A stretch of DNA of 64,000 nt from an uncultured Alphaproteobacteria bacterium. GTDB taxonomy: Bacteria; Pseudomonadota; Alphaproteobacteria; HIMB59. Made by a program: the position numbers and the translations under genes. Positions 54,016 to 63,908 of the stretch are shown piece by piece. Numbering within the stretch: position 1 is the stretch's first letter; the number at the start of each line of letters is the position of its first letter. The stretch is taken from assembly GCA_902575725.1 (NCBI GenBank), contig CACGSS010000002.1:62001-126000 (forward strand), in the 5' to 3' direction. The notes under the pieces were generated by a model. It did no database searches. It was given only the letters and a program-made list of their open reading frames with translations, and was not told the DNA's origin.

Positions 54016-55503
54016 TTGAGCAAGAGAGTTGTAGTTATTGGTGGGGGTTTTGGAGGACTAGCTGCTGCCTTAAGGTGCAGAAAACTTGGTTTTGATGTCA
54101 CGCTGCTTGAAAGACTTAACATGCTTGGCGGAAGAGCAAGAGTTTTCGAAAAAGACGGTTATAGACACGATGCTGGACCAACTGTTATAACAGCGCCCTT
54201 TTTATTTGAAGAACTTTTTGAATTATTTGGTGAAAACTTAAAAGATTACTTAAATTTTAAATCCTTAGATCCTTGGTACAGATTTTACTTTCACAATGGA
54301 AAAACTTTTGATTATCGGCCATCTATCGAAGATACAAATAATGAAATAAGAAAATTTGATGAAAATGATGTTGATGGGTATGACAAATTATTAAAAACTT
54401 CAAAAGATATTTTTGAGATAGGTTTCGAAAAGTTATCGGATAAGCCATTTATTTCCTTTTGGGAAATGGCAAAGCAAATACCGTCGTTAATAAAACTCAA
54501 AAGTTATTTAACAGTCAGTCAATTGGTAAATAGCAAATTAAAAAATAAGTATCTGCAGAAGGCATTTTCGATACATCCTTTATTAGTTGGGGGCAATCCG
54601 TTCACTACAACATCTATATATGCATTAATACACTATCTTGAAAGAAAGTGGGGGGTGTACTTTTGCATGGGAGGCACAGGTAAAATTGTGAGAGAGTTAG
54701 AAAATTTAATGTTAAGACAGGGTATTACTGTTAATAAAGAAACTGATGTAGAGCAAATTTCCATTATAAATGGTAAGGCAGAAAACGTGGTGCTTAATAA
54801 CGGAAAAAAAATACCTGCGGATCTTGTGATTTGTAATGCAGATCCCCCTACAGTTTACAGTGAAATGTTACCATCAGAATACTCCAGAGACAGTCTTCTC
54901 AAACCTAAGAAATTTACACATTACTCTATGGGACTTTATGTTCTTTTTTTTGGATCGAAGAAAAAATTCTCTGATGTCGCTCACCACACTATTTGGATGT
55001 CTGAAAGATATAAGGAACTGCTTCACGATATTTTTGAGAAAAAGATTTTGACTGAGGATTTTTCACTTTATCTTCATCGTCCAACAGCTACAGATGATAC
55101 TTTTGCACCAGAAGGATGTGATAGTTTTTATGTGTTATGCCCTGTTCCTAATCTTCAAGGAAATGTTCAATGGAATTCAGAGGGTCCGAAACTTAAGGAT
55201 AGAATAGTTGAAGCACTGGATAAAACTATTATGCCAGGACTAAAAGAAAACATTGAGGCAGAATTCTGGATGACTCCTGAGGATTTTAAAAACGATTATA
55301 GATCAAAATACGGAGCTGGATTTTCCGTGGCACCAATTTTTTCTCAATCGGCATGGTTTCGCTATCACAACAAAGATAAGAAAATACCAAATTTATATTT
55401 TTCAGCTGCGGGATCACATCCAGGTGCCGGAATACCTGGTGTATTGTGCTCTGCTAAGGTAATAGAGAAGCTTATAATTAAGGATTTCAAAGTTAGTCAT
55501 TAA
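54016..55503 (+). CDS. crtI: Phytoene desaturase
   Basis: FAD-dependent desaturase converting phytoene to lycopene. The 495 aa have the FAD motif VVIGGGFGGLAAALRCRKLG at the start, LLERLNMLGGRAR, DAGPTVITAP, and the C-terminal LYFSAAGSHPGAGIPGVLCS, all typical of CrtI. The start is TTG; no ATG lies closer to the FAD motif. The terminator upstream and the absence of a leader suggest its own promoter. It is one base from crtB. Confidence 0.96.
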   Translation: MSKRVVVIGGGFGGLAAALRCRKLGFDVTLLERLNMLGGRARVFEKDGYRHDAGPTVITAPFLFEELFELFGENLKDYLNFKSLDPWYRFYFHNGKTFDYRPSIEDTNNEIRKFDENDVDGYDKLLKTSKDIFEIGFEKLSDKPFISFWEMAKQIPSLIKLKSYLTVSQLVNSKLKNKYLQKAFSIHPLLVGGNPFTTTSIYALIHYLERKWGVYFCMGGTGKIVRELENLMLRQGITVNKETDVEQISIINGKAENVVLNNGKKIPADLVICNADPPTVYSEMLPSEYSRDSLLKPKKFTHYSMGLYVLFFGSKKKFSDVAHHTIWMSERYKELLHDIFEKKILTEDFSLYLHRPTATDDTFAPEGCDSFYVLCPVPNLQGNVQWNSEGPKLKDRIVEALDKTIMPGLKENIEAEFWMTPEDFKNDYRSKYGAGFSVAPIFSQSAWFRYHNKDKKIPNLYFSAAGSHPGAGIPGVLCSAKVIEKLIIKDFKVSH

Positions 55504-55504
55504 G

Positions 55505-56380
55505 GTGACATCATTTAAAACAAATACCTATAGCATTAAATCGGAAGGTAAAAGTTTTTATTGGGCAAGTTTTTTTTTACCCAAAAAAAATAGAATTGCA
55601 GCTTCAAGGCTCTATAGCATATGTCGATATCTAGATGATGTGGCAGATAATTCGAAGTTAGATACCTCTTCTCAAATAAAAAATATATTTAATCAAATAA
55701 AAGAAAATGAAAGCTCTGAGATAAATATCTTTTTTAAAAAAAATAACATTAACCTTGGTATTTTAAAGGATCTAATAGATGGTTTGATCAGCGATCAGCA
55801 GAACGTCAGAGTTACAAATGAGAAAGAATTAATAGATTACTCATACAAGGTTGCTGGAACAGTGGGTTTGATGATGTTACCAATAATTAATACTAAAGAT
55901 GCTGAAGCAAGAAAGCATGCTATTGATTTAGGAATTGCTATGCAACTAACAAATATTGCAAGAGATGTTTACGAGGACGCAAAAATGAATAGGTTATATC
56001 TACCAAAGGAATGGTTAGGACAAGTGTCAGTAAGTGACCTGATAGATAATAAATTAGATCATCAAAAAAAAAGATTAATTGAATTGTCTATTAAAAATTT
56101 AATAGAACTCTCTGATAAATTCTATGCGAACGGTTTTTCTGGTATGAAATTTATTCCTCTTAGAACCAGACTAGCAATATTTTTTGCAGCAAAAATTTAC
56201 AAAGGGATTGGGGAAAAGATTAAAAGTGGTGGTTATGTTTACAAGCTTGAAAGAATTTATTTAAACAAATTAGAAAAATTATGGATTACAATAATTTCTA
56301 TACCTGAATTTTTATTTTTAAAAAATATTTTTAAATCCTACAAACCAATTAGGGGCTCTTTTAAAAATGAAAATATATGA
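55505..56380 (+). CDS. crtB: Phytoene synthase
   Basis: Joins two geranylgeranyl diphosphates head to head. The 291 aa contain the SFYWASFFLPKKNR region, the first Asp motif YLDDVADNSK, the second QLTNIARDVYEDAKMNRLYL, and TVGLMML. Start is GTG one base after the crtI stop. Overlaps crtY by 14 bases, so crtI-crtB-crtY-blh is a single coupled operon. Confidence 0.96.
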   Translation: MTSFKTNTYSIKSEGKSFYWASFFLPKKNRIAASRLYSICRYLDDVADNSKLDTSSQIKNIFNQIKENESSEINIFFKKNNINLGILKDLIDGLISDQQNVRVTNEKELIDYSYKVAGTVGLMMLPIINTKDAEARKHAIDLGIAMQLTNIARDVYEDAKMNRLYLPKEWLGQVSVSDLIDNKLDHQKKRLIELSIKNLIELSDKFYANGFSGMKFIPLRTRLAIFFAAKIYKGIGEKIKSGGYVYKLERIYLNKLEKLWITIISIPEFLFLKNIFKSYKPIRGSFKNENI

Positions 56381-57452
56381 TGTAGCATTTTTAGGCATGG
56401 GTGCCAGTGCCCTTGCTACTGCAAAATTAAAGTATAAGGGAACAAGTATTAGTTTAATTGGCATTGATAAAAATTATCATAGCAAAAGAAATAATTTTTT
56501 TGCATTTTGGCTGACAGATTGGATGAAAGATTTTGATAGTCTTGCCCAAAAAAAATGGTTTTGCTGGAACTTTTACTTAACAAATAATCATATAAAACAT
56601 GAAACTAAGGACTTACCCTATTGCATTATAAGATACCAAGATTGGAAAAATTATTGCTTAAAAGGTTTAGAAAACTTATCAATTAAAGAGTTCAATGTTC
56701 AAAGTATTACGAATTTAAAAAAATATTATGAAATCAAGCTAGAGAATGGTGAGGAAATTTTTGCTAAGAAAATTTATGATTCTCGTACTCCGAAATTAGA
56801 AAATGAAAAAGTAAAACAGCATTTTTTTGGATACCTAATAGAAACAAAACAAATAATAAATAGTAATAGTGTGACCTTAATGGATTTTCGCGTTGAACAA
56901 AAAATGGGATTACATTTTATGTATTGTTTACCAATAGATGAAAATAGAATGTTAGTTGAGTCAACAGTTTTTTCTTCAGAAATCCAAAAGGATGATTGGT
57001 ATCAAAAACAGATATTAGAATACATTGAGACAAAATTAAATTTATCCGAATATAAAATAATTGATGAAGAAAAAGGGGCGTTACCAATGTATGATATTGA
57101 AAACAAATCAAGTGAAAATTATATTAATATCGGTTCAAGAGGTGGTGCCACCAAAATATCAACAGGGTATGCTTTTTCCTTTTTTCTAAAAAACATAATG
57201 TTAAATTTTGAAAATATTAATAAAACTCATCACTCATATTTTGATAAATGGATGGATAAGGTATTTGTGAATTATCTGAAAAATAATAGTGGAACAGAGA
57301 AGATTTTTATTAATATGGCTTACTCTTTAAATGGCAATGAATTTGCATCATTTATGATGGGTGTAGCTGATTTTTCCACAAAATTAAAGGTCATTATGTC
57401 AATGCCAAAAATTAAATTTATAAAAAGCGCCTTAAGCACCATTCGTGATTAA
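56367..57452 (+). CDS. crtY: Lycopene beta-cyclase
   Basis: Flavoprotein that forms beta-ionone rings at both ends of lycopene. The 361 aa have a modified dinucleotide motif (VAFLGMGASALATA), MDFRVEQK, FMYCLPIDENRMLVESTVF, and INIGSRGGATKISTGYAF near residue 265, all CrtY hallmarks. Diverged from the SAR86/SAR11 sequences in many positions by impression only. Ends one base before blh. Confidence 0.93.
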   Translation: MKIYDVAFLGMGASALATAKLKYKGTSISLIGIDKNYHSKRNNFFAFWLTDWMKDFDSLAQKKWFCWNFYLTNNHIKHETKDLPYCIIRYQDWKNYCLKGLENLSIKEFNVQSITNLKKYYEIKLENGEEIFAKKIYDSRTPKLENEKVKQHFFGYLIETKQIINSNSVTLMDFRVEQKMGLHFMYCLPIDENRMLVESTVFSSEIQKDDWYQKQILEYIETKLNLSEYKIIDEEKGALPMYDIENKSSENYINIGSRGGATKISTGYAFSFFLKNIMLNFENINKTHHSYFDKWMDKVFVNYLKNNSGTEKIFINMAYSLNGNEFASFMMGVADFSTKLKVIMSMPKIKFIKSALSTIRD

Positions 57453-58268
57453 ATGTATGAATTAAGCTTTATATCTTTACTTGCTCTTTGCATGGTTTCA
57501 TTTATAGGTGTGCCGCATGGTTCATTTGACGGAGCTGTAGCTGCCCTGTTAGGGTATAAGACGAGAAAAGATTTTTTTATATTTGTATTCTTATATTTAA
57601 TTATTTCTGCCGCAGTGATTATATTTTGGATTTACTTTTCCGTAATTGCTTTAATTTTATTCATTTTAATGAGTGTCATTCATTTTGGATTGTGTGACTG
57701 GTCCTATCTAGGTTTGAAGAAATATAAATGGTCTGTTTCTTTAACGCATGGTTTAAATATCGTATTTGGGATTATTTTTTTTCACACTAACGAAACATTT
57801 GAGATATTTACTTTTTTATCAAATCTATCTTTTAACCAATTTCAAGAATATCTATATATTTTTTACATTTGTTACTTTTTTCTTTTGATTAGATATGCAT
57901 ATTTGGCAATTAAATTTACAAGATTAAGATGGGGGATATTAGAAATGTCTATTATTTTATTGGTAATATTTTTAACAGAACCGCTCGTGGCATTTTCTAT
58001 CTATTTTTGTTTCATTCATACCTTTAAACATGTTAAATCAATACTAAAAGATACATCAAAATATTTATCAAATAACAAATTTATAACTATAACTACCATC
58101 TCTTTTACTATCTTAACGTGGGTCGGCGGCAGCTTAGCAATTATCTACCTTCATAAGAGTTTTTCTTTTGATGAGTCTTTTATAAAGACACTGTTTATTG
58201 GATTAGCGGCATTAACTCTTCCCCATATGACTTTAGTAGATATCTTTTATAGAAGAAAATTTAATTGA
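57453..58268 (+). CDS. blh: Beta-carotene 15,15'-dioxygenase Blh
   Basis: Brp/Blh-family membrane enzyme that cleaves beta-carotene to two retinals, the proteorhodopsin chromophore. About eight membrane helices; conserved metal His residues in GVPHGSFD, SVIHFGLCDW, FIHTFKHVK and LPHMTLVD; 271 aa. The ATG follows the crtY stop directly. It overlaps convergent ispH by 8 bases. Its presence makes the pigment pathway end in retinal; no crtZ or crtW is in the window. Confidence 0.95.
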   Translation: MYELSFISLLALCMVSFIGVPHGSFDGAVAALLGYKTRKDFFIFVFLYLIISAAVIIFWIYFSVIALILFILMSVIHFGLCDWSYLGLKKYKWSVSLTHGLNIVFGIIFFHTNETFEIFTFLSNLSFNQFQEYLYIFYICYFFLLIRYAYLAIKFTRLRWGILEMSIILLVIFLTEPLVAFSIYFCFIHTFKHVKSILKDTSKYLSNNKFITITTISFTILTWVGGSLAIIYLHKSFSFDESFIKTLFIGLAALTLPHMTLVDIFYRRKFN

Positions 58269-59199
58269 GAAAATTAGGTATTTTAAAGGTGATTTTTTCA
58301 TCCTCTTTAAAATTTAAAACTTCGATTGCATAAACTTTTTTTATCTGATCAATAAATAAATTTAATTGTTCTTCAGGAGCAGATGCACTAGCTGTCAAAC
58401 CTATTGTATTAAATTCTGATAAATTTGAGTAATCAAAGTCGTTTATATTTTCAACTAGTTCACTATGTTTACAACCAAATCTTTTAGCGGTTTCGACTAA
58501 CCTAATTGAATTGGAGCTATTGTGGGCACCAATCACATAAAAAGCATCAACATTTTTAGACATTTCTTGTACAGATAATTGTCTATTTGAAGTTGCATAG
58601 CAAATATCGGATTTTTTAGGAGCTAGAATTGAAGGAAATTTTTTTTCTAAAGCATCAACAATACTTTGTGTATCAAAAACCGATAAGGTTGTTTGTGTAA
58701 TGTAGGCAAGTTTTTGATTTGATGGGAAATATAATTTCTCAACATCTTCAATATTTTGAACTAAAGTTAAATTGCTAATATCCTTGAGCTGTCCAGCTGT
58801 CCCGTCAACTTCTGGGTGATGTTCATGGCCGATCATAATTATCTTATATTTGTTTTTTTCTAATTGAATTATTTCTTTATGAATCTTACTGACTAATGGG
58901 CAGATGGCATCATAAAATAATAGATTATAATCTTTGGCTTTGTTAATTACTCTTTGTGCAACACCGTGTGCAGAAAAAATTACTGGTTGTTTTGTATTTT
59001 TAGGAATTTCTTCTAGCGAGTCTACGAATACAACGCCTTTTTCTCTCAAATTATTGACAACAAATTTATTATGAACAATCTCATGACGGACATAAACTGG
59101 AGCTCCATATTTCAAAAGGCTTTTTTCGACCATTTCAACGGCTCTCTCAACTCCAGCACAAAAACCTCTGTGTTTGGCAGTTATAATCTTTTTAACCAC
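58261..59199 (-). CDS. ispH: 4-hydroxy-3-methylbut-2-enyl diphosphate reductase
   Basis: Last enzyme of the MEP isoprenoid pathway, making IPP and DMAPP with a [4Fe-4S] cluster. Cluster cysteines are in HRGFCAGVERA, YDAICPLVSK and KSDICYATSNRQ; also HGVAQ and GHEHHPEVDGT; 312 aa. Convergent with blh by 8 bases. Its location next to the crt genes matches a shared need for prenyl diphosphates but may be coincidental. Confidence 0.96.
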   Translation of the reverse strand: MVKKIITAKHRGFCAGVERAVEMVEKSLLKYGAPVYVRHEIVHNKFVVNNLREKGVVFVDSLEEIPKNTKQPVIFSAHGVAQRVINKAKDYNLLFYDAICPLVSKIHKEIIQLEKNKYKIIMIGHEHHPEVDGTAGQLKDISNLTLVQNIEDVEKLYFPSNQKLAYITQTTLSVFDTQSIVDALEKKFPSILAPKKSDICYATSNRQLSVQEMSKNVDAFYVIGAHNSSNSIRLVETAKRFGCKHSELVENINDFDYSNLSEFNTIGLTASASAPEEQLNLFIDQIKKVYAIEVLNFKEDEKITFKIPNFLN

Positions 59200-59231
59200 G
59201 GTAAATTGTTATCATATTATTAAGAGAAAAA

Positions 59232-62200
59232 TTATTTTATAATTAATAAAAGTTGCTGAGCCTCAATATTTTCACCAGCTTTTACGCAAAGTCTCTCAAC
59301 TATTCCAGGTTGGTCTGCGTAAATAACTGTTTCCATTTTCATGGCCTCAATAGTGCATAATTTAGCACCCTTTGGCACTTTAATTCCCTCAGTAACAGCA
59401 ACGTCTACAAGTAAACCAGGTATAGGGGCCGCAACATGATCTTTGTTGCTAGGATCGGCAATTTCTTTAGCTAAATCGTCAACTGCAATAGAATTATCTT
59501 TAATGTCAACTGACCTGGCCTGGCCATTCAATTCAAAATATACTGTTCTGTAACCTTTTTCGTTTGGCTCGCTTAAAGTGAAATATCTTATTATAAGTGT
59601 CTTACCAGGTTCTATAGAAACATATATCTCTTCCCCTGTGTTCATCCCAAAGAAATAGTTTGATGTTGGGATAACACTAGTATTACCAAATTTCTTTTTG
59701 TGTTTTATATACTCATCAAAAACCTCAGGAAAAAATATTTGTGAAATTGTATCTTTCTCTGAAATAGTCTCACTATACTTCTTTTCCAAATCCTTCGTTC
59801 TATTTTTGATTTTTAATGAGGGTAGCTTTGATCCAAATCTATAATTAATTGGTTTTTTTCCTTTTAAAATTTTCTTTTGGAGTGCTTTTGGGAAACCTTT
59901 ATATGGTTGACCTAATCGGCCACTAAAGAATTCGATGACTGATGCAGGAAAGCCAACATCCTTTTTAGGGTCTAAAACATCTTGAATTTGAATATTATTT
60001 GCCAACATATAAATTGCCATATCACCAACAACCTTAGATATAGGTGTAACTTTAATTACATCACCAAATATTTTGTTCACTTCGGCATACATTGACGCAA
60101 GTTCTGGCCATCTCTCGTCTGTAATGCCCATTGACCTTGCTTGCTCTCTTAGATTAGTGTATTGACCACCTGGCATTTGATGTAAATATACTTCTGACAT
60201 ACTAGTGCGAGTTTTGCTTTCGAAAGGTTGGTATTGTTTTCTAACACCTTCCCAATAATTTGCAGCAGTCCTGACAACAGCAGAAGAAATTTTTGGATCT
60301 CTTTTATTGCCATCAAGAGACTCTAAAACTGCACCAAAACTAGGTTGCGATGTAAAGCCAGACCAAGAGTCAATTGCTACATCAACAATATCTACCCCTG
60401 CTTCCGAGGCATTAAGCAATGTTGCAACACCATTTCCACTTGTATCGTGAGTATGGAAATGGATTGGAATTTTTATACTTTTCTTTAATTCTTTAAATAA
60501 AATTTTTGCTGCCTTGGGTTTACACAAACCTGCCATATCTTTGATTGCAAGAAAGTGGACTCCCATTTTCTCAAGCTTTTGCGCCATTTTTAAGTAATAA
60601 TCAAGTGTATATTTTTTCTCTGCTGGAGACGATAAATCGCCAGAGTAACAAATAGAAGCTTCACAGATTTTTCCAGATTTTAATACTTCGTCAATAGAGA
60701 CTCTCATATTTTCAATCCAGTTTAGTGCATCAAATATTCTAAAAACGTCAATCCCAGACTGAGCGGAAAGTTGTATAAACCTTCTTAAAACATTATCAGG
60801 ATAGTTTGTATATCCAAGAGCATTCGATCCTCTGAATAACATTTGTAATAGGGCTGAGGGCATTTGTTCACGTAACTTTTCTAGACGTTCCCATGGGTCC
60901 TCTTTTAAAAATCTTAATGCAACATCAAAAGTTGCACCACCCCAACACTCAATTGAGAATAAATTTTTAAGTCTTTCTTCATATAGGTCAGTTATGCCTA
61001 ACATATCTTGTGTTCTCATTCGAGTTGCAATCAAAGATTGATGAGCGTCTCTAAAGGTAGTATCTGTAATCAATAATTGTTTTTCTTTTAGCACAGTCTC
61101 AGCAACAGCAGATGGACCATTAGTATCTAAAATTTGTTTATATGTTTTATTGACAGTCTCTTGAGCTTTTTTTGATCTAGATATTCCATAGTCTGAGAGT
61201 TTTGCTGGTGTTGTCTCTCTTAATTTTGGTCTATTAGCGACTTCTGGGTTGCCGTTGACAATAACTTCAGCTAAGAAGTTTAATGTTTTGGTTGCCCTAT
61301 CTTTTCGACCAGAGAATTGAAACAAACTTTTTTCACTATCTATAAATTTTGTATGGTATTTGAAAACATCGAAACCTTTATGGTTAATTAACTTTAATAA
61401 AAAAGGTATGTTTGTTTTTACACCTCTGACACGAAATTCACTCAATGCTCTATTCATTCGTCTCTTTGCTTCAATAGGGGTTTGACCTTTTGCAGTTACT
61501 TTAACTAAAAGAGAGTCATAATAAGGAGTAATAACCGTACCAGTAGATGCAGTTCCAGCATCTAGTCTTATTCCCAGGCCACTTGCAGATCTATAAACAT
61601 TAATTTTACCGTAATCTGGAGCAAAATCATTAGCGGCATCTTCTGTTGTAACCCTTGATTGGATAGCATGTCCTTTCATATGAATGTCTTTTTGAGTTGG
61701 CACACCACATATATCATCTCCAATTTTAGCACCAGCTGCCAAGAGGAACTGAGCTTTTACTATATCAATACCAGTAATTTCTTCTGTTACAGTGTGTTCA
61801 ACTTGAACTCTTGGGTTAACTTCAATGAAGAAAAAATCTCTAGATTTAGCATCCATTAAAAACTCTACAGTTCCCGCACATGAATAATTAACTTGTTTTC
61901 CTATTCTAACACCTGCGTTACAAATCTCATTTCTCTCTTTGTCAGATAGGTAGGCAGCAGGAGCTCTTTCTACTACCTTTTGATGTCGTCTTTGAAGAGA
62001 ACAATCTCTTTCAAAAAGGTGAACTATATTGCCATGCGTATCGCCAATTATCTGAACTTCAACATGAAAAGCTTTTTCGATTAACTTTTCAAAAAATACA
62101 TCATCTTTTCCAAAGGCACTCTTAGCTTCTCTCCTAGCGGTGTTGATTTGATTTTCTAATTCTGTTTCTTTTCTGATCACTCGCATTCCACGACCGCCGC

Positions 62201-62696
62201 CACCCCAAGATGCTTTGAGCATAATTGGATAACCAATTTTTTTTGCAAGATCTTTACATTTTTTTAAATCTTTTGGTAAGGGTCCTGTGGAAGGTATGGT
62301 TGGTACTTTAGCTTTGCCTGCAGTTTTTTTAGCTTCTACTTTATTTCCAAGTGATCGCATAATCTTTGGAGAGGGTCCAACAAAAATAATATTATGTTTT
62401 GCACATTCATCAGCAAATTCTGGGTTTTCAGATAAGAAGCCGTAACCTGGATGGATGGCATCACAACCTGAATTAACAGCAATTTGTACGATGCCTTTGT
62501 AATCTAGGTAAGCCTGAATAGGACCTAATCCTGATCCAACAAGATAGCTTTCGTCTGTTTTGAAACGGTGCAATGCAAAACGATCCTCGTACGAGTAAAT
62601 GGATACAGTCCTAAAGCCCAATTCAGTTGCTGCACGAGATATTCTAATTGCAATTTCACTTCTGTTAGCAATTAATATTTTCTTAATTTGTTTCAT
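59232..62696 (-). CDS. pyc: Pyruvate carboxylase
   Basis: Biotin enzyme that carboxylates pyruvate to oxaloacetate. Single-chain 1154 aa form: biotin carboxylase (KKILIANRSEIAIRISRAA; KASWGGGGRGMRVI; FIEVNPRVQVEHTVTE), carboxyltransferase (TDTTFRDAHQSLIATRMRTQ; HFHTHDTSGNG), PYC_OADA tetramerisation region and the biotinyl domain with TIEAMKMETVIYAD near the end, where Lys is biotinylated. Provides anaplerosis. It has its own AT-rich upstream region, with ispH 32 bases downstream. Confidence 0.97.
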   Translation of the reverse strand: MKQIKKILIANRSEIAIRISRAATELGFRTVSIYSYEDRFALHRFKTDESYLVGSGLGPIQAYLDYKGIVQIAVNSGCDAIHPGYGFLSENPEFADECAKHNIIFVGPSPKIMRSLGNKVEAKKTAGKAKVPTIPSTGPLPKDLKKCKDLAKKIGYPIMLKASWGGGGRGMRVIRKETELENQINTARREAKSAFGKDDVFFEKLIEKAFHVEVQIIGDTHGNIVHLFERDCSLQRRHQKVVERAPAAYLSDKERNEICNAGVRIGKQVNYSCAGTVEFLMDAKSRDFFFIEVNPRVQVEHTVTEEITGIDIVKAQFLLAAGAKIGDDICGVPTQKDIHMKGHAIQSRVTTEDAANDFAPDYGKINVYRSASGLGIRLDAGTASTGTVITPYYDSLLVKVTAKGQTPIEAKRRMNRALSEFRVRGVKTNIPFLLKLINHKGFDVFKYHTKFIDSEKSLFQFSGRKDRATKTLNFLAEVIVNGNPEVANRPKLRETTPAKLSDYGISRSKKAQETVNKTYKQILDTNGPSAVAETVLKEKQLLITDTTFRDAHQSLIATRMRTQDMLGITDLYEERLKNLFSIECWGGATFDVALRFLKEDPWERLEKLREQMPSALLQMLFRGSNALGYTNYPDNVLRRFIQLSAQSGIDVFRIFDALNWIENMRVSIDEVLKSGKICEASICYSGDLSSPAEKKYTLDYYLKMAQKLEKMGVHFLAIKDMAGLCKPKAAKILFKELKKSIKIPIHFHTHDTSGNGVATLLNASEAGVDIVDVAIDSWSGFTSQPSFGAVLESLDGNKRDPKISSAVVRTAANYWEGVRKQYQPFESKTRTSMSEVYLHQMPGGQYTNLREQARSMGITDERWPELASMYAEVNKIFGDVIKVTPISKVVGDMAIYMLANNIQIQDVLDPKKDVGFPASVIEFFSGRLGQPYKGFPKALQKKILKGKKPINYRFGSKLPSLKIKNRTKDLEKKYSETISEKDTISQIFFPEVFDEYIKHKKKFGNTSVIPTSNYFFGMNTGEEIYVSIEPGKTLIIRYFTLSEPNEKGYRTVYFELNGQARSVDIKDNSIAVDDLAKEIADPSNKDHVAAPIPGLLVDVAVTEGIKVPKGAKLCTIEAMKMETVIYADQPGIVERLCVKAGENIEAQQLLLIIK

Positions 62697-62759
62697 AATG
62701 CTAAATAAGTTTATTTTTATACATTATTCTGTTTTTTTTCATAGACAATCTATAGAAAA

Positions 62760-63413
62760 TTAGGGTTTTTTTACTTTTATAGCCTTTCTTCTGTTTGGAT
62801 AACAGTCTTTGCAAATTTTACATTCAACACCAAAGCAGCTTCTAGCTTTGCAATATTCTCTTCCATAAAAAATCATTTGTAAGTGAAGTCTGTTCCAAGT
62901 TGCCTTAGGAAATAATTTTTTAATATCTAATTCAGTTTGGACTACATTTTTACCATTTGTCAGACCCCACCTTTGTGCTAGACGATGAATATGTGTATCT
63001 ACAGGGAATGCAGGGTGACCAAAACCTTGGGACATTACTACACTTGCTGTTTTATGACCAACTCCTGGTAAATTTTCTAAATCTTCAAAAGTCTCTGGGA
63101 CCCTGCCATTGTATTTTTTAATTAATATTTTTGAGAGTTTAGAAATAGCTTTTGATTTTTTAGGTGCAAGTCCACATGGTTTAATGATTTTATAAATTTT
63201 ATTAACAGGCACCTTTGCCATATCATAAGGATTATTTGCCGTTTTAAATAGTAAAGGTGTAATCTTATTCACACGTTCGTCTGTGCATTGAGCACTTAAT
63301 AAAACTGCTATTAAAAGCTCATATACATTTTTATGTTTAAGAGGGATTGGGATATTTGGATAAAATTTGTTTAAATTATCCAATACCACATTTGCTCTTT
63401 CTTGTTTTTTCAT
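62760..63413 (-). CDS. nth: Endonuclease III
   Basis: DNA glycosylase/AP lyase for oxidised pyrimidines. The HhH motif LPGVGHKTASVVM with the catalytic Lys and the downstream Asp in FPVDTHIHRLAQRWG are present; 217 aa. The Fe-S loop reads YCKARSCFGVECKICKDCYP, with cysteines spaced C-x9-C-x2-C-x2-C (plus one inside) instead of the E. coli C-x6-C-x2-C-x5-C, so the cluster geometry or its presence needs checking. Together with MutM it covers base-excision repair. Upstream of pyc on the same strand. Confidence 0.93.
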   Translation of the reverse strand: MKKQERANVVLDNLNKFYPNIPIPLKHKNVYELLIAVLLSAQCTDERVNKITPLLFKTANNPYDMAKVPVNKIYKIIKPCGLAPKKSKAISKLSKILIKKYNGRVPETFEDLENLPGVGHKTASVVMSQGFGHPAFPVDTHIHRLAQRWGLTNGKNVVQTELDIKKLFPKATWNRLHLQMIFYGREYCKARSCFGVECKICKDCYPNRRKAIKVKKP

Positions 63414-63476
63414 ATTATTATTGGTTTGCTATTAAAACTATTATAAATATAAATATAATTTTATAAACTTATACAA

Positions 63477-63908
63477 ATGACAAGAAAGCTTCATATCAAA
63501 CCAAATAGGAGTCTGACAAATCTTCAAATTCTATTTTTTTTATTCATTACAGGTTTCTTGATCATTTTTATTGGTGGAAGATTTTTATTAGTCGGTGCTT
63601 GGCCGATAATTATATTTGGTATTGTTGAATTTTCTATTTTGGTCGTATGTACTTATTTTTTTGTAAAGAGTTTAAAAAAAACAGAAAAAATTTCTTTAGA
63701 ATCAAAATCTATGCAATTAGAGCGGCTTGATGGAGATGAGGTTATTGAACAAAACAGTTATAATTTAAATTGGTTGAAAATAAAGAATGAAAAAAATTCA
63801 TTAAGTGTAAATTATGCTGGAAAGAAAAAATTCTTCGCCAGTTTTTTGAGTGAGGATAGAAGGAAAAAATTAAAAAGAATTATTGAGAAGTACAGCTCCT
63901 CCGTCTAG
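63477..63908 (+). CDS. DUF2244 family membrane protein
   Basis: 143 aa with two adjacent hydrophobic segments (LQILFFLFITGFLIIFIGGRF; WPIIIFGIVEFSILVVCTYFF) and a cytoplasmic tail. N-terminal KLHIKPNRSLTNLQ and the two-helix layout match DUF2244, a family of small integral membrane proteins near heme-copper oxidase and nth genes in alphaproteobacteria. Function unknown. Its stop overlaps the convergent dapB stop by 2 bases. Confidence 0.8.
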   Translation: MTRKLHIKPNRSLTNLQILFFLFITGFLIIFIGGRFLLVGAWPIIIFGIVEFSILVVCTYFFVKSLKKTEKISLESKSMQLERLDGDEVIEQNSYNLNWLKIKNEKNSLSVNYAGKKKFFASFLSEDRRKKLKRIIEKYSSSV

